Shown here one piece after another: positions 33,077 through 41,554 of a stretch of DNA of 60,656 bases. The notes beneath the pieces are model-generated. The model did not search any database and was not told where the DNA came from. It saw only the letters and a program-made list of their open reading frames with translations. The position numbers and the translations under genes were made by a program. Source of the DNA: CAAGNP01 sp045603545 (GTDB lineage: Bacteria > Bacteroidota > Bacteroidia > Bacteroidales > UBA932); the NCBI GenBank assembly GCA_045603545.1, contig JAZUMG010000046.1, positions 1 to 60,656 of the forward strand, in the 5' to 3' direction. Each line of letters begins with the position of its first letter. The first letter of the stretch is position 1.

Positions 33077-34144
33077 TTAATACACTTTAACCTCTTCTGT
33101 ACCTTCCAATACTGCAAGGCCGTTGCCAGCAAGGGCGCCCATCTCATCCTCACCAGGATATACCTTTACAGGTGCGATGAATTTCACCATATCGGCAAGC
33201 TGGGCCATCATCTCTTTGCCATAAGCCACACCACCGGTAAGGAGGATGGCATCTACCTCACCAGATAGAGCTGCAGCCTCTGCTCCGATAGATTTTGCCA
33301 CCTGGAAGAGGAATGCATCTGTGATAAGGATAGATTTGGCATCGCCTTTGGCCATATTCTGCTCCACCTCATAGAATGAGTTGGTGCCAAGATGTGCCAT
33401 AAGGCCACCTCTACCGTTGATGAGTTTTTTCATCTCATCAAAAGTGTACTCACCTGAGAAGCATGCTTTTACTACATCAAGAGCAGTAAGGCTACCTGAA
33501 CGCTCAGGGCTGAAAGGACCATCACCGTTAAGTGCGTCATTTACATCCACAATCTGACCTTTCTTGTGTGCTCCGATAGATGTACCGCCACCCATATGGG
33601 CTACGATAAGGTTAAGGTCTGAATATTTCTTGCCCACCTCTGCTGCATATTGTTTCGCAATAGCTTTCTGGTTGAGTGCATGGAAAATCGATTTGCGTGG
33701 GAACTTGGGGTGACCGCTGATACGTGCCACATCACAAAGTTCATCTACCACTACAGGGTCTGCAATGAAGGCACGGCAGCCAGGGATCTCTTTTGCCATA
33801 GCATTGGCAATGATACCGCCAAGGTTACTTGCGTGCTCGCCATATTTTGCAGAGCTCAAGTCAGCCACCATATTCTCATTTACCTCGTAAACACCAGAAG
33901 CGATAGGTCTTAGAAGACCTCCACGACCTACTATTGCAGCGATGTCTTTCATATCGATATTGTTCTCTTTGAGAGCTGCAGCAATAGTGTCTTTACGGAA
34001 CTGGTACTGGTCAATCACATTTGGATATGGTGCCAACTCCTCGTTAGAGTGTCTGAGGGTCTTAGTAAAAATCTCTTTTTTACCTTCGAAGATAGAGATC
34101 TTGGTAGAGGTAGAACCGGGATTAATTGCTAAAATGTAACTCAT
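33077..34144 (-). CDS. buk: Butyrate kinase
   Basis: 355 residues, ASKHA acyl kinase. N-terminal NPGSTSTKISIF phosphate loop, VGRGGLLRPIASGVYEV, AHMGGGTSIGAH, NGDGPFSPERSG and AILLTGGVAYG. It converts butyryl (or branched-chain acyl) phosphate and ADP to the acid plus ATP. It follows ptb by 7 bases. The ptb-buk pair makes ATP from butyryl-CoA or from branched-chain amino-acid fermentation; the sequence does not tell which. Confidence 0.95.
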   Translation of the reverse strand: MSYILAINPGSTSTKISIFEGKKEIFTKTLRHSNEELAPYPNVIDQYQFRKDTIAAALKENNIDMKDIAAIVGRGGLLRPIASGVYEVNENMVADLSSAKYGEHASNLGGIIANAMAKEIPGCRAFIADPVVVDELCDVARISGHPKFPRKSIFHALNQKAIAKQYAAEVGKKYSDLNLIVAHMGGGTSIGAHKKGQIVDVNDALNGDGPFSPERSGSLTALDVVKACFSGEYTFDEMKKLINGRGGLMAHLGTNSFYEVEQNMAKGDAKSILITDAFLFQVAKSIGAEAAALSGEVDAILLTGGVAYGKEMMAQLADMVKFIAPVKVYPGEDEMGALAGNGLAVLEGTEEVKVY

Positions 34145-34151
34145 AGTCAGA

Positions 34152-35057
34152 TTATTTTGCTGTTAGTGCTGCAAGTGCAATAGAGTTCAACTTGGTCTCG
34201 ATGCTGTCTGCACGGCTTGAAAGTACGCAAGGAGCCTTGGCACCAGCTACCATAGCTGACTGTTTTACACCCTGACACATTTGTGAATTCACTTTGTAGA
34301 ATACGTTTGCAGATTCGATGTTAGGGAATACGAAGCAGTCTGCATCACCTGCCACTTCACTCTTAAGTTTCTTGATGGCAACAGCCTCTTTAGAAACAGC
34401 TACGTCAAGTGCCAATGGACCGTCAGCTACGCAACCAGGGATCTGGCCTCTGTCCACCATTTTGGCAAGGATAGCTGCATCCACACAAGCCTGCATACCT
34501 GGAAGCATCTGCTCTGTTGCTGCGATGAAAGCCACTTTTGGTTTCTCGATCTGAAGAGCTTTGGCAGTACTTACCACATATTTGGTAATAGCCTCTTTCT
34601 GTTTCAAATCTGGAGCAGGGATGACAGCCATATCACTGATGATCATAAGTTTGTGATAGTGAGGGCTCTCAAGAACTGCTACGTGAGAAAGTACAGCTTT
34701 TGGAGGAAGAAGACCACCCTCTTTTTTAAGGATTGCTCTCATATATTTGTCAGTAGAGCAAAGACCTTTCATAAGGATGTCACCCTCTTTGTTATTGATC
34801 ATATCCACAGCTGTAGAGATAGCTTTAAGCTCCTCTTTAACATCTACAACCTGGAATACAGACATATCAAGTTTCTCCTCTTCACAAACTTTTGCAATCA
34901 TATCTGCATCACCTACAAGGGTTGCATCCACGATACCAAGTTTAACAGCCTGATAAGCAGCTGATACAGTGTGATCGTCCACTGCCCATGCAGCTACAAG
35001 ACGTTTTTTTGCTTTGGAACGGAGTTGTTCGAAAATTTGTTCAAAATTGGTAATCAT
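34152..35057 (-). CDS. ptb: Phosphate butyryltransferase
   Basis: 301 residues, phosphate acetyl/butyryltransferase family. Motifs are VAAWAVDDHTVSAAYQAV near the N-terminus, GDILMKGLCSTDKYMRAIL and the C-terminal YKVNSQMCQGVKQSAMVAGA stretch. It swaps CoA of butyryl-CoA for phosphate, feeding buk. The pairing with buk and the ~300-residue length support Ptb over Pta. No separate pta is present in the window, so it may also serve ackA. Confidence 0.92.
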   Translation of the reverse strand: MITNFEQIFEQLRSKAKKRLVAAWAVDDHTVSAAYQAVKLGIVDATLVGDADMIAKVCEEEKLDMSVFQVVDVKEELKAISTAVDMINNKEGDILMKGLCSTDKYMRAILKKEGGLLPPKAVLSHVAVLESPHYHKLMIISDMAVIPAPDLKQKEAITKYVVSTAKALQIEKPKVAFIAATEQMLPGMQACVDAAILAKMVDRGQIPGCVADGPLALDVAVSKEAVAIKKLKSEVAGDADCFVFPNIESANVFYKVNSQMCQGVKQSAMVAGAKAPCVLSSRADSIETKLNSIALAALTAK

Positions 35058-35079
35058 AACTTTAAGATATTTTAATTGA

Positions 35080-36282
35080 TTATTTTACTAGATTCATTGT
35101 GTCGGTTGCGATAACAAGCTCCTCGTTGGTAGCGATAGTGGCTACAACCACCTTTGATCCGGGATTTGTAAGGATTACATCCTCTCCACGGACTTTTGAA
35201 TTGAGCTCTTTATTGAAATCAATCCCAAGATACTCAAGATTCTCGCAAATCCTCTCGCGTGCTTCGCTGTCATTTTCACCTATGCCTCCGGTAAAGATGA
35301 CCATATCAAGACCGCCCATTACTGCACTGTATGCGCCGATATATTTCTTTACGCTATGGGCAAACATCTTCTGTGAAAGTGCTGCCCTGTAATTTCCATT
35401 GTTTGCAGCATTGTTGATATCCCTGCCATCAGATGAGACACCTGAAACACCCAGGAAGCCACTCTTCTTGTTCAAAACTGTATTTACACCGTTTGCATCA
35501 AGACCCTCTTTCTCCTGAAGGAAGGTTACAAGACCTGCATCGATGTTACCGCAACGGGTACCCATCACCACACCCTCAACAGGGGTGAAACCCATAGATG
35601 TATCTACAGATTTTCCGTTAAGGACAGCTGTCACCGAACCACCGTTTCCAAGGTGACAGGTGACAACTTTAGAGTTGTTCATATCGAAGCCGGCCAACTT
35701 GCAACCCTTCTCTGCCACAAATTTATGGCTGGTACCGTGGAAGCCATAGCGGCGCGCACCGTATTTCTCATAATACTCGTATGGAATTGCGTACATATAT
35801 GCATAATCCGGCATTGTCTGGTGGAACGATGTATCAAACACAGCCACCTGTGGAGTAGAGGGCATCAATGTCTCTACTGCACGTATGCCAAGAAGGTTTG
35901 CAGGGTTGTGAAGTGGAGCCAACGCGCAAAGCTTCTCAATCCCTTCTATAACCTTTGCGTCAATCTTGCACGACACAGGGAAAGTTTCACCACCGTGGGC
36001 TACCCTATGTCCCACAGCATCGATCTGGTCAAGTGATTTGACTACACCCCATTTCTCGTCCACAAGAAGGTCAAGGACAGATTTGATACCCTCTGTATGG
36101 GTAGGGATAGGTTTATGGATTTCAAGTTTTTCACTGCCCGGTTTGTGGGTAATGTCACCTTCCGGCAAGCCAATTCTCTCCACTAGACCTTTGGCTAACA
36201 ATACATTGGTATTGTCATCCTTCATATCAAGAACCTGATATTTCAATGATGAGCTACCGCAATTCAAAACAAGTACTATCAT
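35080..36282 (-). CDS. ackA: Acetate kinase
   Basis: 400 residues starting MIVLVLNCGSSSLKYQV at 36282, the normal start and length for AckA; the open frame upstream (to 36753) is antisense to the comEC-like gene and is not used. Motifs: VGHRVAHGGE, FDTSFHQTMP, RRYGFHGTSHKFV, CHLGNGGSVTA and FTGGIGEND. It makes ATP and acetate from acetyl phosphate. First gene of an operon ackA-ptb-buk-MATE-CK-like-ABC transporter with short or overlapping junctions. Confidence 0.97.
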   Translation of the reverse strand: MIVLVLNCGSSSLKYQVLDMKDDNTNVLLAKGLVERIGLPEGDITHKPGSEKLEIHKPIPTHTEGIKSVLDLLVDEKWGVVKSLDQIDAVGHRVAHGGETFPVSCKIDAKVIEGIEKLCALAPLHNPANLLGIRAVETLMPSTPQVAVFDTSFHQTMPDYAYMYAIPYEYYEKYGARRYGFHGTSHKFVAEKGCKLAGFDMNNSKVVTCHLGNGGSVTAVLNGKSVDTSMGFTPVEGVVMGTRCGNIDAGLVTFLQEKEGLDANGVNTVLNKKSGFLGVSGVSSDGRDINNAANNGNYRAALSQKMFAHSVKKYIGAYSAVMGGLDMVIFTGGIGENDSEARERICENLEYLGIDFNKELNSKVRGEDVILTNPGSKVVVATIATNEELVIATDTMNLVK

Positions 36283-36310
36283 AGTTTTCTCATTAAAAAG
36301 TATATTGTAG

Positions 36311-36318
36311 CAAATATA
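36311..36318 (-). promoter_or_regulatory. Bacteroidetes -7 box for the ackA operon
   Basis: The minus strand reads TATATTTG, 28 bases before the ackA start. A clear -33 TTTG at the right spacing is not evident. Confidence 0.6.
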
Positions 36319-36367
36319 ATCAAAATCTGCCAAAGATTTGCTACCTTGCACCAAAATTTTGAAGGGT

Positions 36368-37465
36368 ATGTGGCGAGAGAAATATCTGTTCTGTCTGACA
36401 TTAATTTTCATCGGGGGAAATCTGCTCACCCACCGGCTCATCAATGGGGCCACACCACACCTTTCATCCATATGCTGCATTATAACCCTGACAGGAGTTA
36501 TCGCATTGTCAATCACAATAATGGCAAACAGAAAGGGTGATTTGCGGTTATTTGTTCCGCTCTTCTTCCTCCTGGGGGTCCTCAACAGCAGCCAGGCACA
36601 CCTTCTAGGGGAATTCACATTTCTGGAAGATGCATCTGGCGGAGAGTTCATACAGGGGCTTCGTTCAATGTTTTCCAACCGCCTCGCAATGGTAATCCCC
36701 CCGGAAGATGGTGCCGCAAATTCCCTCCTTAAAGCACTTGCGATGGGTGACAAATGGGACCTCCCAAAAAGCTTGAAAATATCCTACCGCCTCAGCGGCG
36801 CAATGCACCTTCTCGCACTGTCGGGACTGCACGTCGGCTATATCTACGGAGGGATGAAACTGGTTTTGGGTTTTATCCCCAAGATTGGCAAATGGGGAAT
36901 ATTGAAGAGCTTTGCTATAATACTTTTTCTGGGATTCTATGCCATTTTTTCAGGGGCAAGCCCATCGATATGCAGAGCCGTCCTGATGGCCTGCATATAT
37001 GAGGCAGGAACTCTGCTGGGAAGGGAAAAGCACGGGCTCAATGCTCTGTCAATCAGCGCACTCATAATCTGCTGCGCCGATCCTTCAGCACCAGCTGGCA
37101 TAAGCTTCCAGCTCTCATACTGCGCAATGCTCGGGATATTGCTCATCCACCCGCATCTGGAGGGGACAATGTCAGGAATAACCCCAAACAGGCACCTTGT
37201 CAAGATATGGAGCACGATAGCCATCTCTGTATCCTGCCAGCTCGCCACCGCCCCACTTATACTATATTATTTCGGAAGCTTTCCATTGGTTTCCCTCCTC
37301 ACAAACCTCATTACCATGCCTGTAGTCTCTGCAGTAATGACCCTTGCACCTGTTGCCATCGCCACTGTCGGCACACCTTGGTTCGGACCTGCCGCCTCCA
37401 CCTTGCTCACCCACACAATAGACTTGTTGAATCTCATGATAGAGATTCTATCCAGAATAGTGTAA
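36368..37465 (+). CDS. ComEC/Rec2-type competence membrane protein, short form
   Basis: 365 residues from MWREKYLF (ATG 36368). Only the Competence (PF03772-type) membrane domain is visible: LLALSGLHVGYIYGGMK, IFSGASPSICRAVLMACIYE and ISFQLSYCAMLGILL. Full ComEC proteins also carry an N-terminal DUF4131/OB domain and often a metallo-beta-lactamase domain; both are missing, and no adjoining frame supplies them. It may form part of a DNA uptake pore or be a reduced paralogue. Confidence 0.82.
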   Translation: MWREKYLFCLTLIFIGGNLLTHRLINGATPHLSSICCIITLTGVIALSITIMANRKGDLRLFVPLFFLLGVLNSSQAHLLGEFTFLEDASGGEFIQGLRSMFSNRLAMVIPPEDGAANSLLKALAMGDKWDLPKSLKISYRLSGAMHLLALSGLHVGYIYGGMKLVLGFIPKIGKWGILKSFAIILFLGFYAIFSGASPSICRAVLMACIYEAGTLLGREKHGLNALSISALIICCADPSAPAGISFQLSYCAMLGILLIHPHLEGTMSGITPNRHLVKIWSTIAISVSCQLATAPLILYYFGSFPLVSLLTNLITMPVVSAVMTLAPVAIATVGTPWFGPAASTLLTHTIDLLNLMIEILSRIV

Positions 37466-37467
37466 AG

Positions 37468-37504
37468 CTCAGTTTGGATTTATCCCAAACTGAGACTATC
37501 TTTG
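37468..37504 (+). promoter_or_regulatory. Promoter with overlapping palindrome before the PurF-like gene
   Basis: A perfect inverted repeat CTCAGTTTGG-N7-CCAAACTGAG (37468-37494) contains the -33 TTTG (37473-37476); 20 bases later comes TATCTTTG (37497-37504). No T-tract follows the stem, so it suits an operator better than a terminator of the upstream gene, although either is possible. Confidence 0.6.
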
Positions 37505-37530
37505 TAGGATATATATAGCATTTTCTTACT

Positions 37531-38967
37531 ATGGGCGGAATTTTCGGAGTCATCTCCACTCAGAAGTGTGCCGGTGAACTTTTCTACGGCACCGATTACC
37601 ATTCGCATTTAGGAACCAAAAGGGGCGGTATGGCTGTCTATAACGGCAACGGCTATTTTGCCCGCAACATTCACTCCCTCGAGAGTTCGTACTTCAGAAT
37701 CAAATTTGAGCCTGAACTTGAAAAATACACAGGCAACGCAGGTATTGGTGTCATCAGCGACACGGACCCCCAGCCTATAGTCATCAATTCCCACCTCGGC
37801 CGCTTTGCCATAGTTACCGTAGGGAAGGTCAACAACATTGAGGAATTGGAAAAAGATCTCCTCTCCCGCAATAAAAACTTCACCGAGCTCAGCTCAGGAA
37901 AGACAAACCAGACAGAGCTCATCGCACAGCTCATCACCGACGGTGAGTCATTTGAGGAGGGAATTGAGATTGTCCAGAACAGAATCAAAGGGTCCTGCTC
38001 ATTTCTTATACTGACAGAGGAGAGCATTATCGCCTGCCGCGACCTGTATGGAAGGACGCCTCTTATCATAGGCAACAAAATATACACAGATGACTCAGGT
38101 ACCCAGGTAATGGCCCACGCCATAGCATCAGAGACCTGCAGCTTCTCAAACCTTGGCTTTGAGCAGCAATATATTATCGGTCCTGGCGAAGCTGTAAAGA
38201 TTAAGGCTGATTCGATAGAGACCATTGTCAAACCTAAAGAGAAGATGCAGATATGCTCATTCCTTTGGGTATACTACGGATATCCTGTAAGCAATTACGA
38301 AAACATCAACGTGGATGATGTGAGATTTTCTCTTGGCCAGCAACTCGGAGAGAGGGATGACACCGAACTTGATGTGGTATCTTCCATCCCCGATTCCGGC
38401 ACTTGTATGGCTATCGGCTACTCAAGCGGAAAAGGGATCCCATTCAGAAAGGCAGTGGTAAAATACACCCCCACATGGCCAAGAAGCTTCACCCCTACCA
38501 ACCAGAGCATACGTAATCTGGTAGCCAAGATGAAACTCATCCCCAACAATTCACTGCTGAGGGAGAAGAAGATTGTTTTCTGCGATGACTCCATCGTTAG
38601 AGGCACCCAGCTCAGGGACAACGTAAAACACCTGTACGATTATGGTGCAAAAGAGGTACACGTACGTATCAGCTGCCCACCTCTCCTATACCCTTGCGAA
38701 TATCTCAATTTCTCAAGCACCAGGACCCCACTTGAACTTATCGCCAGGAGATTTGTCCTTATGAAAGAGGGGGCACACGACAAAAACATAGGAAAATACG
38801 TGAAGAACGACACCCAGGAATACAAAGAGATGGTAGAATATATCCGCAAGGAACTTAATCTGGCATCACTCCAGTTCAACACTGTAGATGACATTGTAAA
38901 GGCAATCGGACTCCCAAAAGAGAGGATTTGCACCCACTGCTTTGACGGGACAAGCTACGGAGGTTAG
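37531..38967 (+). CDS. Amidophosphoribosyltransferase (PurF) paralogue lacking the N-terminal catalytic Cys
   Basis: 478 residues. PurF begins Met-Cys, with Cys the glutaminase nucleophile; here the start is MGGIFGVIS, so the nucleophile is absent. Other PurF parts remain: RGGMAVY, the PRPP loop FCDDSIVRGTQLRDN and Cys residues that match iron-sulfur ligands (CSFLWVYY, SCPPLLYPCEY, and the final CTHC). PurF makes phosphoribosylamine from PRPP. I recall similar MGG-starting paralogues in other Bacteroidetes, so this is probably a stable variant, perhaps ammonia-dependent or regulatory. A separate palindrome-controlled promoter drives it. Confidence 0.85.
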   Translation: MGGIFGVISTQKCAGELFYGTDYHSHLGTKRGGMAVYNGNGYFARNIHSLESSYFRIKFEPELEKYTGNAGIGVISDTDPQPIVINSHLGRFAIVTVGKVNNIEELEKDLLSRNKNFTELSSGKTNQTELIAQLITDGESFEEGIEIVQNRIKGSCSFLILTEESIIACRDLYGRTPLIIGNKIYTDDSGTQVMAHAIASETCSFSNLGFEQQYIIGPGEAVKIKADSIETIVKPKEKMQICSFLWVYYGYPVSNYENINVDDVRFSLGQQLGERDDTELDVVSSIPDSGTCMAIGYSSGKGIPFRKAVVKYTPTWPRSFTPTNQSIRNLVAKMKLIPNNSLLREKKIVFCDDSIVRGTQLRDNVKHLYDYGAKEVHVRISCPPLLYPCEYLNFSSTRTPLELIARRFVLMKEGAHDKNIGKYVKNDTQEYKEMVEYIRKELNLASLQFNTVDDIVKAIGLPKERICTHCFDGTSYGG

Positions 38968-38976
38968 TTAAAATAT

Positions 38977-39009
38977 TTTGGCATTTGGCGGAAAATTATT
39001 ATAAATTTG
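38977..39009 (+). promoter_or_regulatory. Promoter of the RRM gene (TTTG-N21-TAnnTTTG)
   Basis: TTTG at 38977-38980, 21 bases, then TAAATTTG at 39002-39009; the ATG lies 39 bases further. Confidence 0.75.
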
Positions 39010-39048
39010 TAGTAGAAATATGAACTATCTTATATATCTGCACAAATT

Positions 39049-39315
39049 ATGAACATTTTCGTATCAAGCCTGAATTTCAGAGCTCGAAAAGAAGATCTTA
39101 TTGATCTTTTTTCCCCTTACGGAGAAGTTAGCTCCGCACGTATCATTGTCAACAAGGAAACCCGCCGCTCAAGAGGTTACGGTTTTGTAGAGATGTCTGA
39201 AGAGGATGGTCTCAAAGCCATAGCAGCACTCAACGGCACAGAACATATGGGTCGTACTATTAATGTGGCAGTAGGAAGTGAACGTCCTACACGCCCTGAA
39301 CCAGTGGAACAGTAA
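39049..39315 (+). CDS. RRM-domain RNA-binding protein
   Basis: 88 residues, a single RNA recognition motif. RNP2 is IFVSSL (residues 3-8) and RNP1 is RGYGFVEM (about residues 45-52), with a short acidic/proline tail. Such small RRM proteins are abundant in Bacteroidetes, bind single-stranded RNA and are proposed to act as global RNA regulators in place of Hfq. It is a single gene with strong promoter and terminator. Confidence 0.93.
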   Translation: MNIFVSSLNFRARKEDLIDLFSPYGEVSSARIIVNKETRRSRGYGFVEMSEEDGLKAIAALNGTEHMGRTINVAVGSERPTRPEPVEQ

Positions 39316-39341
39316 CCAAGTTTCCTTAATTAAAAAAACGA

Positions 39342-39368
39342 AAGCCTGATTCATCCAGAATCAGGCTT
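39342..39368. terminator. Bidirectional terminator between the RRM gene and the S46 peptidase
   Basis: Perfect 11-bp stem AAGCCTGATTC/GAATCAGGCTT with a 5-base loop. An A-rich run lies upstream, which is a U-tract for the minus strand, and TTATTCATTTT follows, so it can serve both converging genes. Confidence 0.85.
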
Positions 39369-39375
39369 ATTCATT

Positions 39376-41484
39376 TTATCTTATTATCTCCATCTCTTCG
39401 AGGAGTCGGTGATTCTTGGCAAGCTTGTCTATGGTGAACAGGACAAATCTCACATCAAGGGAAATGTTTCTGCACACATCAGGATCAAACACCACGTCAC
39501 TCATGGTCCCTTCCCACACACGGTCAAAATTGAGACCGATGAGGTTACCGTCAGCATCTATCACGGGACTGCCCGAATTGCCGCCAGAAGTGTGGTTGGT
39601 AGCGATAAAGCAGACTGGGATGGTCCCTTTGTCATTTGCCCACTCACCATAATCCTTTGAGGCATATATATCTCTCAGTTCCTGAGGGATATTGTAGTCA
39701 AAGATGTCAGGATTATCCTTCTGCATAATCCCTTCGATAGATGATGATGGGGTGAAATATACTGCATCTGAAGGGCTATATCCGGCAATCTTTCCATAAG
39801 CGACACGCAATGTAAGGTTAGCATCCGGATAGAAGGCCTTCTCTTTGTCAAACTCCATCTGTCCCCTCATATAGTCCCTATACAGGAGGGTAATCTCTTT
39901 ATTAAGAGAGGTGTACTTAGGGAACACTTTATTGTTATAGAAGTCAGCCAACTCAGCATAAAATCTGACCGCAGGGTCTTCATTCATAGCCTCAGCGACA
40001 TTACCGCCCGCAATACTAACCAAAGCGATACCGGCTTCAAGACTCTTGGCATCCACAAATGCTGAATTTGCATACATATCATCCGCCCATGCCTCTGCAG
40101 TAGAGTATTGTTTCATAGAATTTATGAAATACTCAGGTTTGAATTTATCTGGTATATTGGCATCAAACTCTTTCACCAGCGATACAAAACACTCCTTATC
40201 TATCGGGAGATAGTAATCCTTATAGAAGCTCTCTATGGCAGACTGAGGATCGTCACCCTTCTCAAGTGCCCTCTGCACCCTGCGGGCAAAGGCCGGAAGT
40301 TCTATTACCAGTACAGATTCCCTATAATAGTCATTTGCAAATGAGTATGGTTCCAGTTCTGCATAAAGCGCCTCAAGTCTCTCCAGAACGCCCTCATACT
40401 CTGTACCTTTCGCCCACTCCTTGAATCTCTTTTCATACCCTTTCTTCACCTCTACGGTATTCATCTTTCTGATACCCTTCATCTCTCCTTGCCATTTTTT
40501 CCACGCATTTGAAACACTGGCATTTTTGGCAGAGTACTGTATTCTCACAGCCTGATCCTTGGACATATATTTCCTCTGGGCATCAAGTCTGTGGGTTCTG
40601 AGTTTGATTTTATGGGGATTGGAGATCTCGGCATTGTAATATACAGCATCAGAGGTGATATACTCCCTTGTGCTGCCCGGAAAACCGTACACAAATGTAA
40701 AGTCACCCTCTTTTACCCCTTTTGCCGACACCTTGAAATGTTTCTTGGGCCTGTAAGGGACGTTATCTTTAGAGTATGGTGCAGGATTGTTGTCCTTGTC
40801 CGCATAGATTCTGAACAGAGAGAAATCTCCTGTGTGACGTGGCCACATCCAATTGTCTGTATCACCACCAAATTTACCTATAGATGATGGTGGAGCTCCT
40901 ACAAGACGCACATCTGTAAATGTCCTGAATACAAAAATGAAGTACTGGTTACCGTAATAAAGAGCCTCAACTTGTGCCCTCAGACCTTTTCCCTCTTTGG
41001 TGGCCTCCTCTATAAGAACTTTTGAGTTGGCCTTCACCACAGAGTCCCTCTGCGCTTCGGTCATCCCCTCTTTATATCCACGGAGTGCCTTCGCTGTGAC
41101 ATCGTCCATCCTTACCAGGAAGTCCACAGTGAGGCGGTCATTGGGGAGCTCCTCCTCCATTGTCATCGCCCAGAAACCATCCTTGAGATAATCGTGCTCC
41201 ACTGAACTGTGCCTCTGGATTTGGCTGTATCCGCAATGGTGGTTGGTAAGGAGTAACCCTTTATCAGAGATAAGCTCTCCTGTGCACCCTCTATTGAAAA
41301 GGACCACTGCATCTTTGAGTGATGCTTCATTTACATTATAGATGTCTTCTGCTGTGAGACGAAAACCCTTCGCCTGCATATCGACTATTCTCTGTGAAAT
41401 GAGTGCCGGGAGCCACATACCCTCATCGGCCCACATAGTGACAGAGATGGACAGAACTGTCAGAAATGATAAAATTCGCTTCAT
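39376..41484 (-). CDS. S46 family peptidase, dipeptidyl-peptidase 11 type
   Basis: 702 residues from MKRILSFL; the start at 41484 is chosen because the predicted transcript begins near 41501, after the other ATG. A signal peptide is followed by LLTNHHCGY (His about 83), NWMWPRHTGDF with the Asp region, and SGGNSGSP (Ser about 637). The residue 18 positions after that Ser is Arg, as in DPP11, which prefers Asp/Glu at P1; DPP7 has Gly there. It releases acidic dipeptides from peptides in the periplasm. Confidence 0.9.
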   Translation of the reverse strand: MKRILSFLTVLSISVTMWADEGMWLPALISQRIVDMQAKGFRLTAEDIYNVNEASLKDAVVLFNRGCTGELISDKGLLLTNHHCGYSQIQRHSSVEHDYLKDGFWAMTMEEELPNDRLTVDFLVRMDDVTAKALRGYKEGMTEAQRDSVVKANSKVLIEEATKEGKGLRAQVEALYYGNQYFIFVFRTFTDVRLVGAPPSSIGKFGGDTDNWMWPRHTGDFSLFRIYADKDNNPAPYSKDNVPYRPKKHFKVSAKGVKEGDFTFVYGFPGSTREYITSDAVYYNAEISNPHKIKLRTHRLDAQRKYMSKDQAVRIQYSAKNASVSNAWKKWQGEMKGIRKMNTVEVKKGYEKRFKEWAKGTEYEGVLERLEALYAELEPYSFANDYYRESVLVIELPAFARRVQRALEKGDDPQSAIESFYKDYYLPIDKECFVSLVKEFDANIPDKFKPEYFINSMKQYSTAEAWADDMYANSAFVDAKSLEAGIALVSIAGGNVAEAMNEDPAVRFYAELADFYNNKVFPKYTSLNKEITLLYRDYMRGQMEFDKEKAFYPDANLTLRVAYGKIAGYSPSDAVYFTPSSSIEGIMQKDNPDIFDYNIPQELRDIYASKDYGEWANDKGTIPVCFIATNHTSGGNSGSPVIDADGNLIGLNFDRVWEGTMSDVVFDPDVCRNISLDVRFVLFTIDKLAKNHRLLEEMEIIR

Positions 41485-41507
41485 ATTATTGATATTGTGT
41501 TTCATTA

Positions 41508-41515
41508 CAAATATA
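41508..41515 (-). promoter_or_regulatory. Bacteroidetes -7 box for the S46 peptidase gene
   Basis: Minus strand TATATTTG, 23 bases before the chosen start; divergent from the box at 41524-41531. Confidence 0.6.
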
Positions 41516-41523
41516 ATAATTTT

Positions 41524-41531
41524 TATATTTG
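41524..41531 (+). promoter_or_regulatory. Bacteroidetes -7 box for the AI-2E permease gene
   Basis: TATATTTG lies 23 bases before the ATG at 41555. Confidence 0.6.
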
Positions 41532-41554
41532 ACTCCCTAAAACAGTTTTTGAAT

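Noticed and set aside
36283..36367. Cobalamin riboswitch controlling the importer
   Set aside because: The leader of the ackA operon is only about 30-40 bases, too short for one, and no such motif appears before the importer genes.
36283..36753. N-terminal extension of acetate kinase
   Set aside because: The extension is antisense to the comEC-like gene and the normal AckA start MIVLVLNCGSS is at 36282 with a promoter box upstream.
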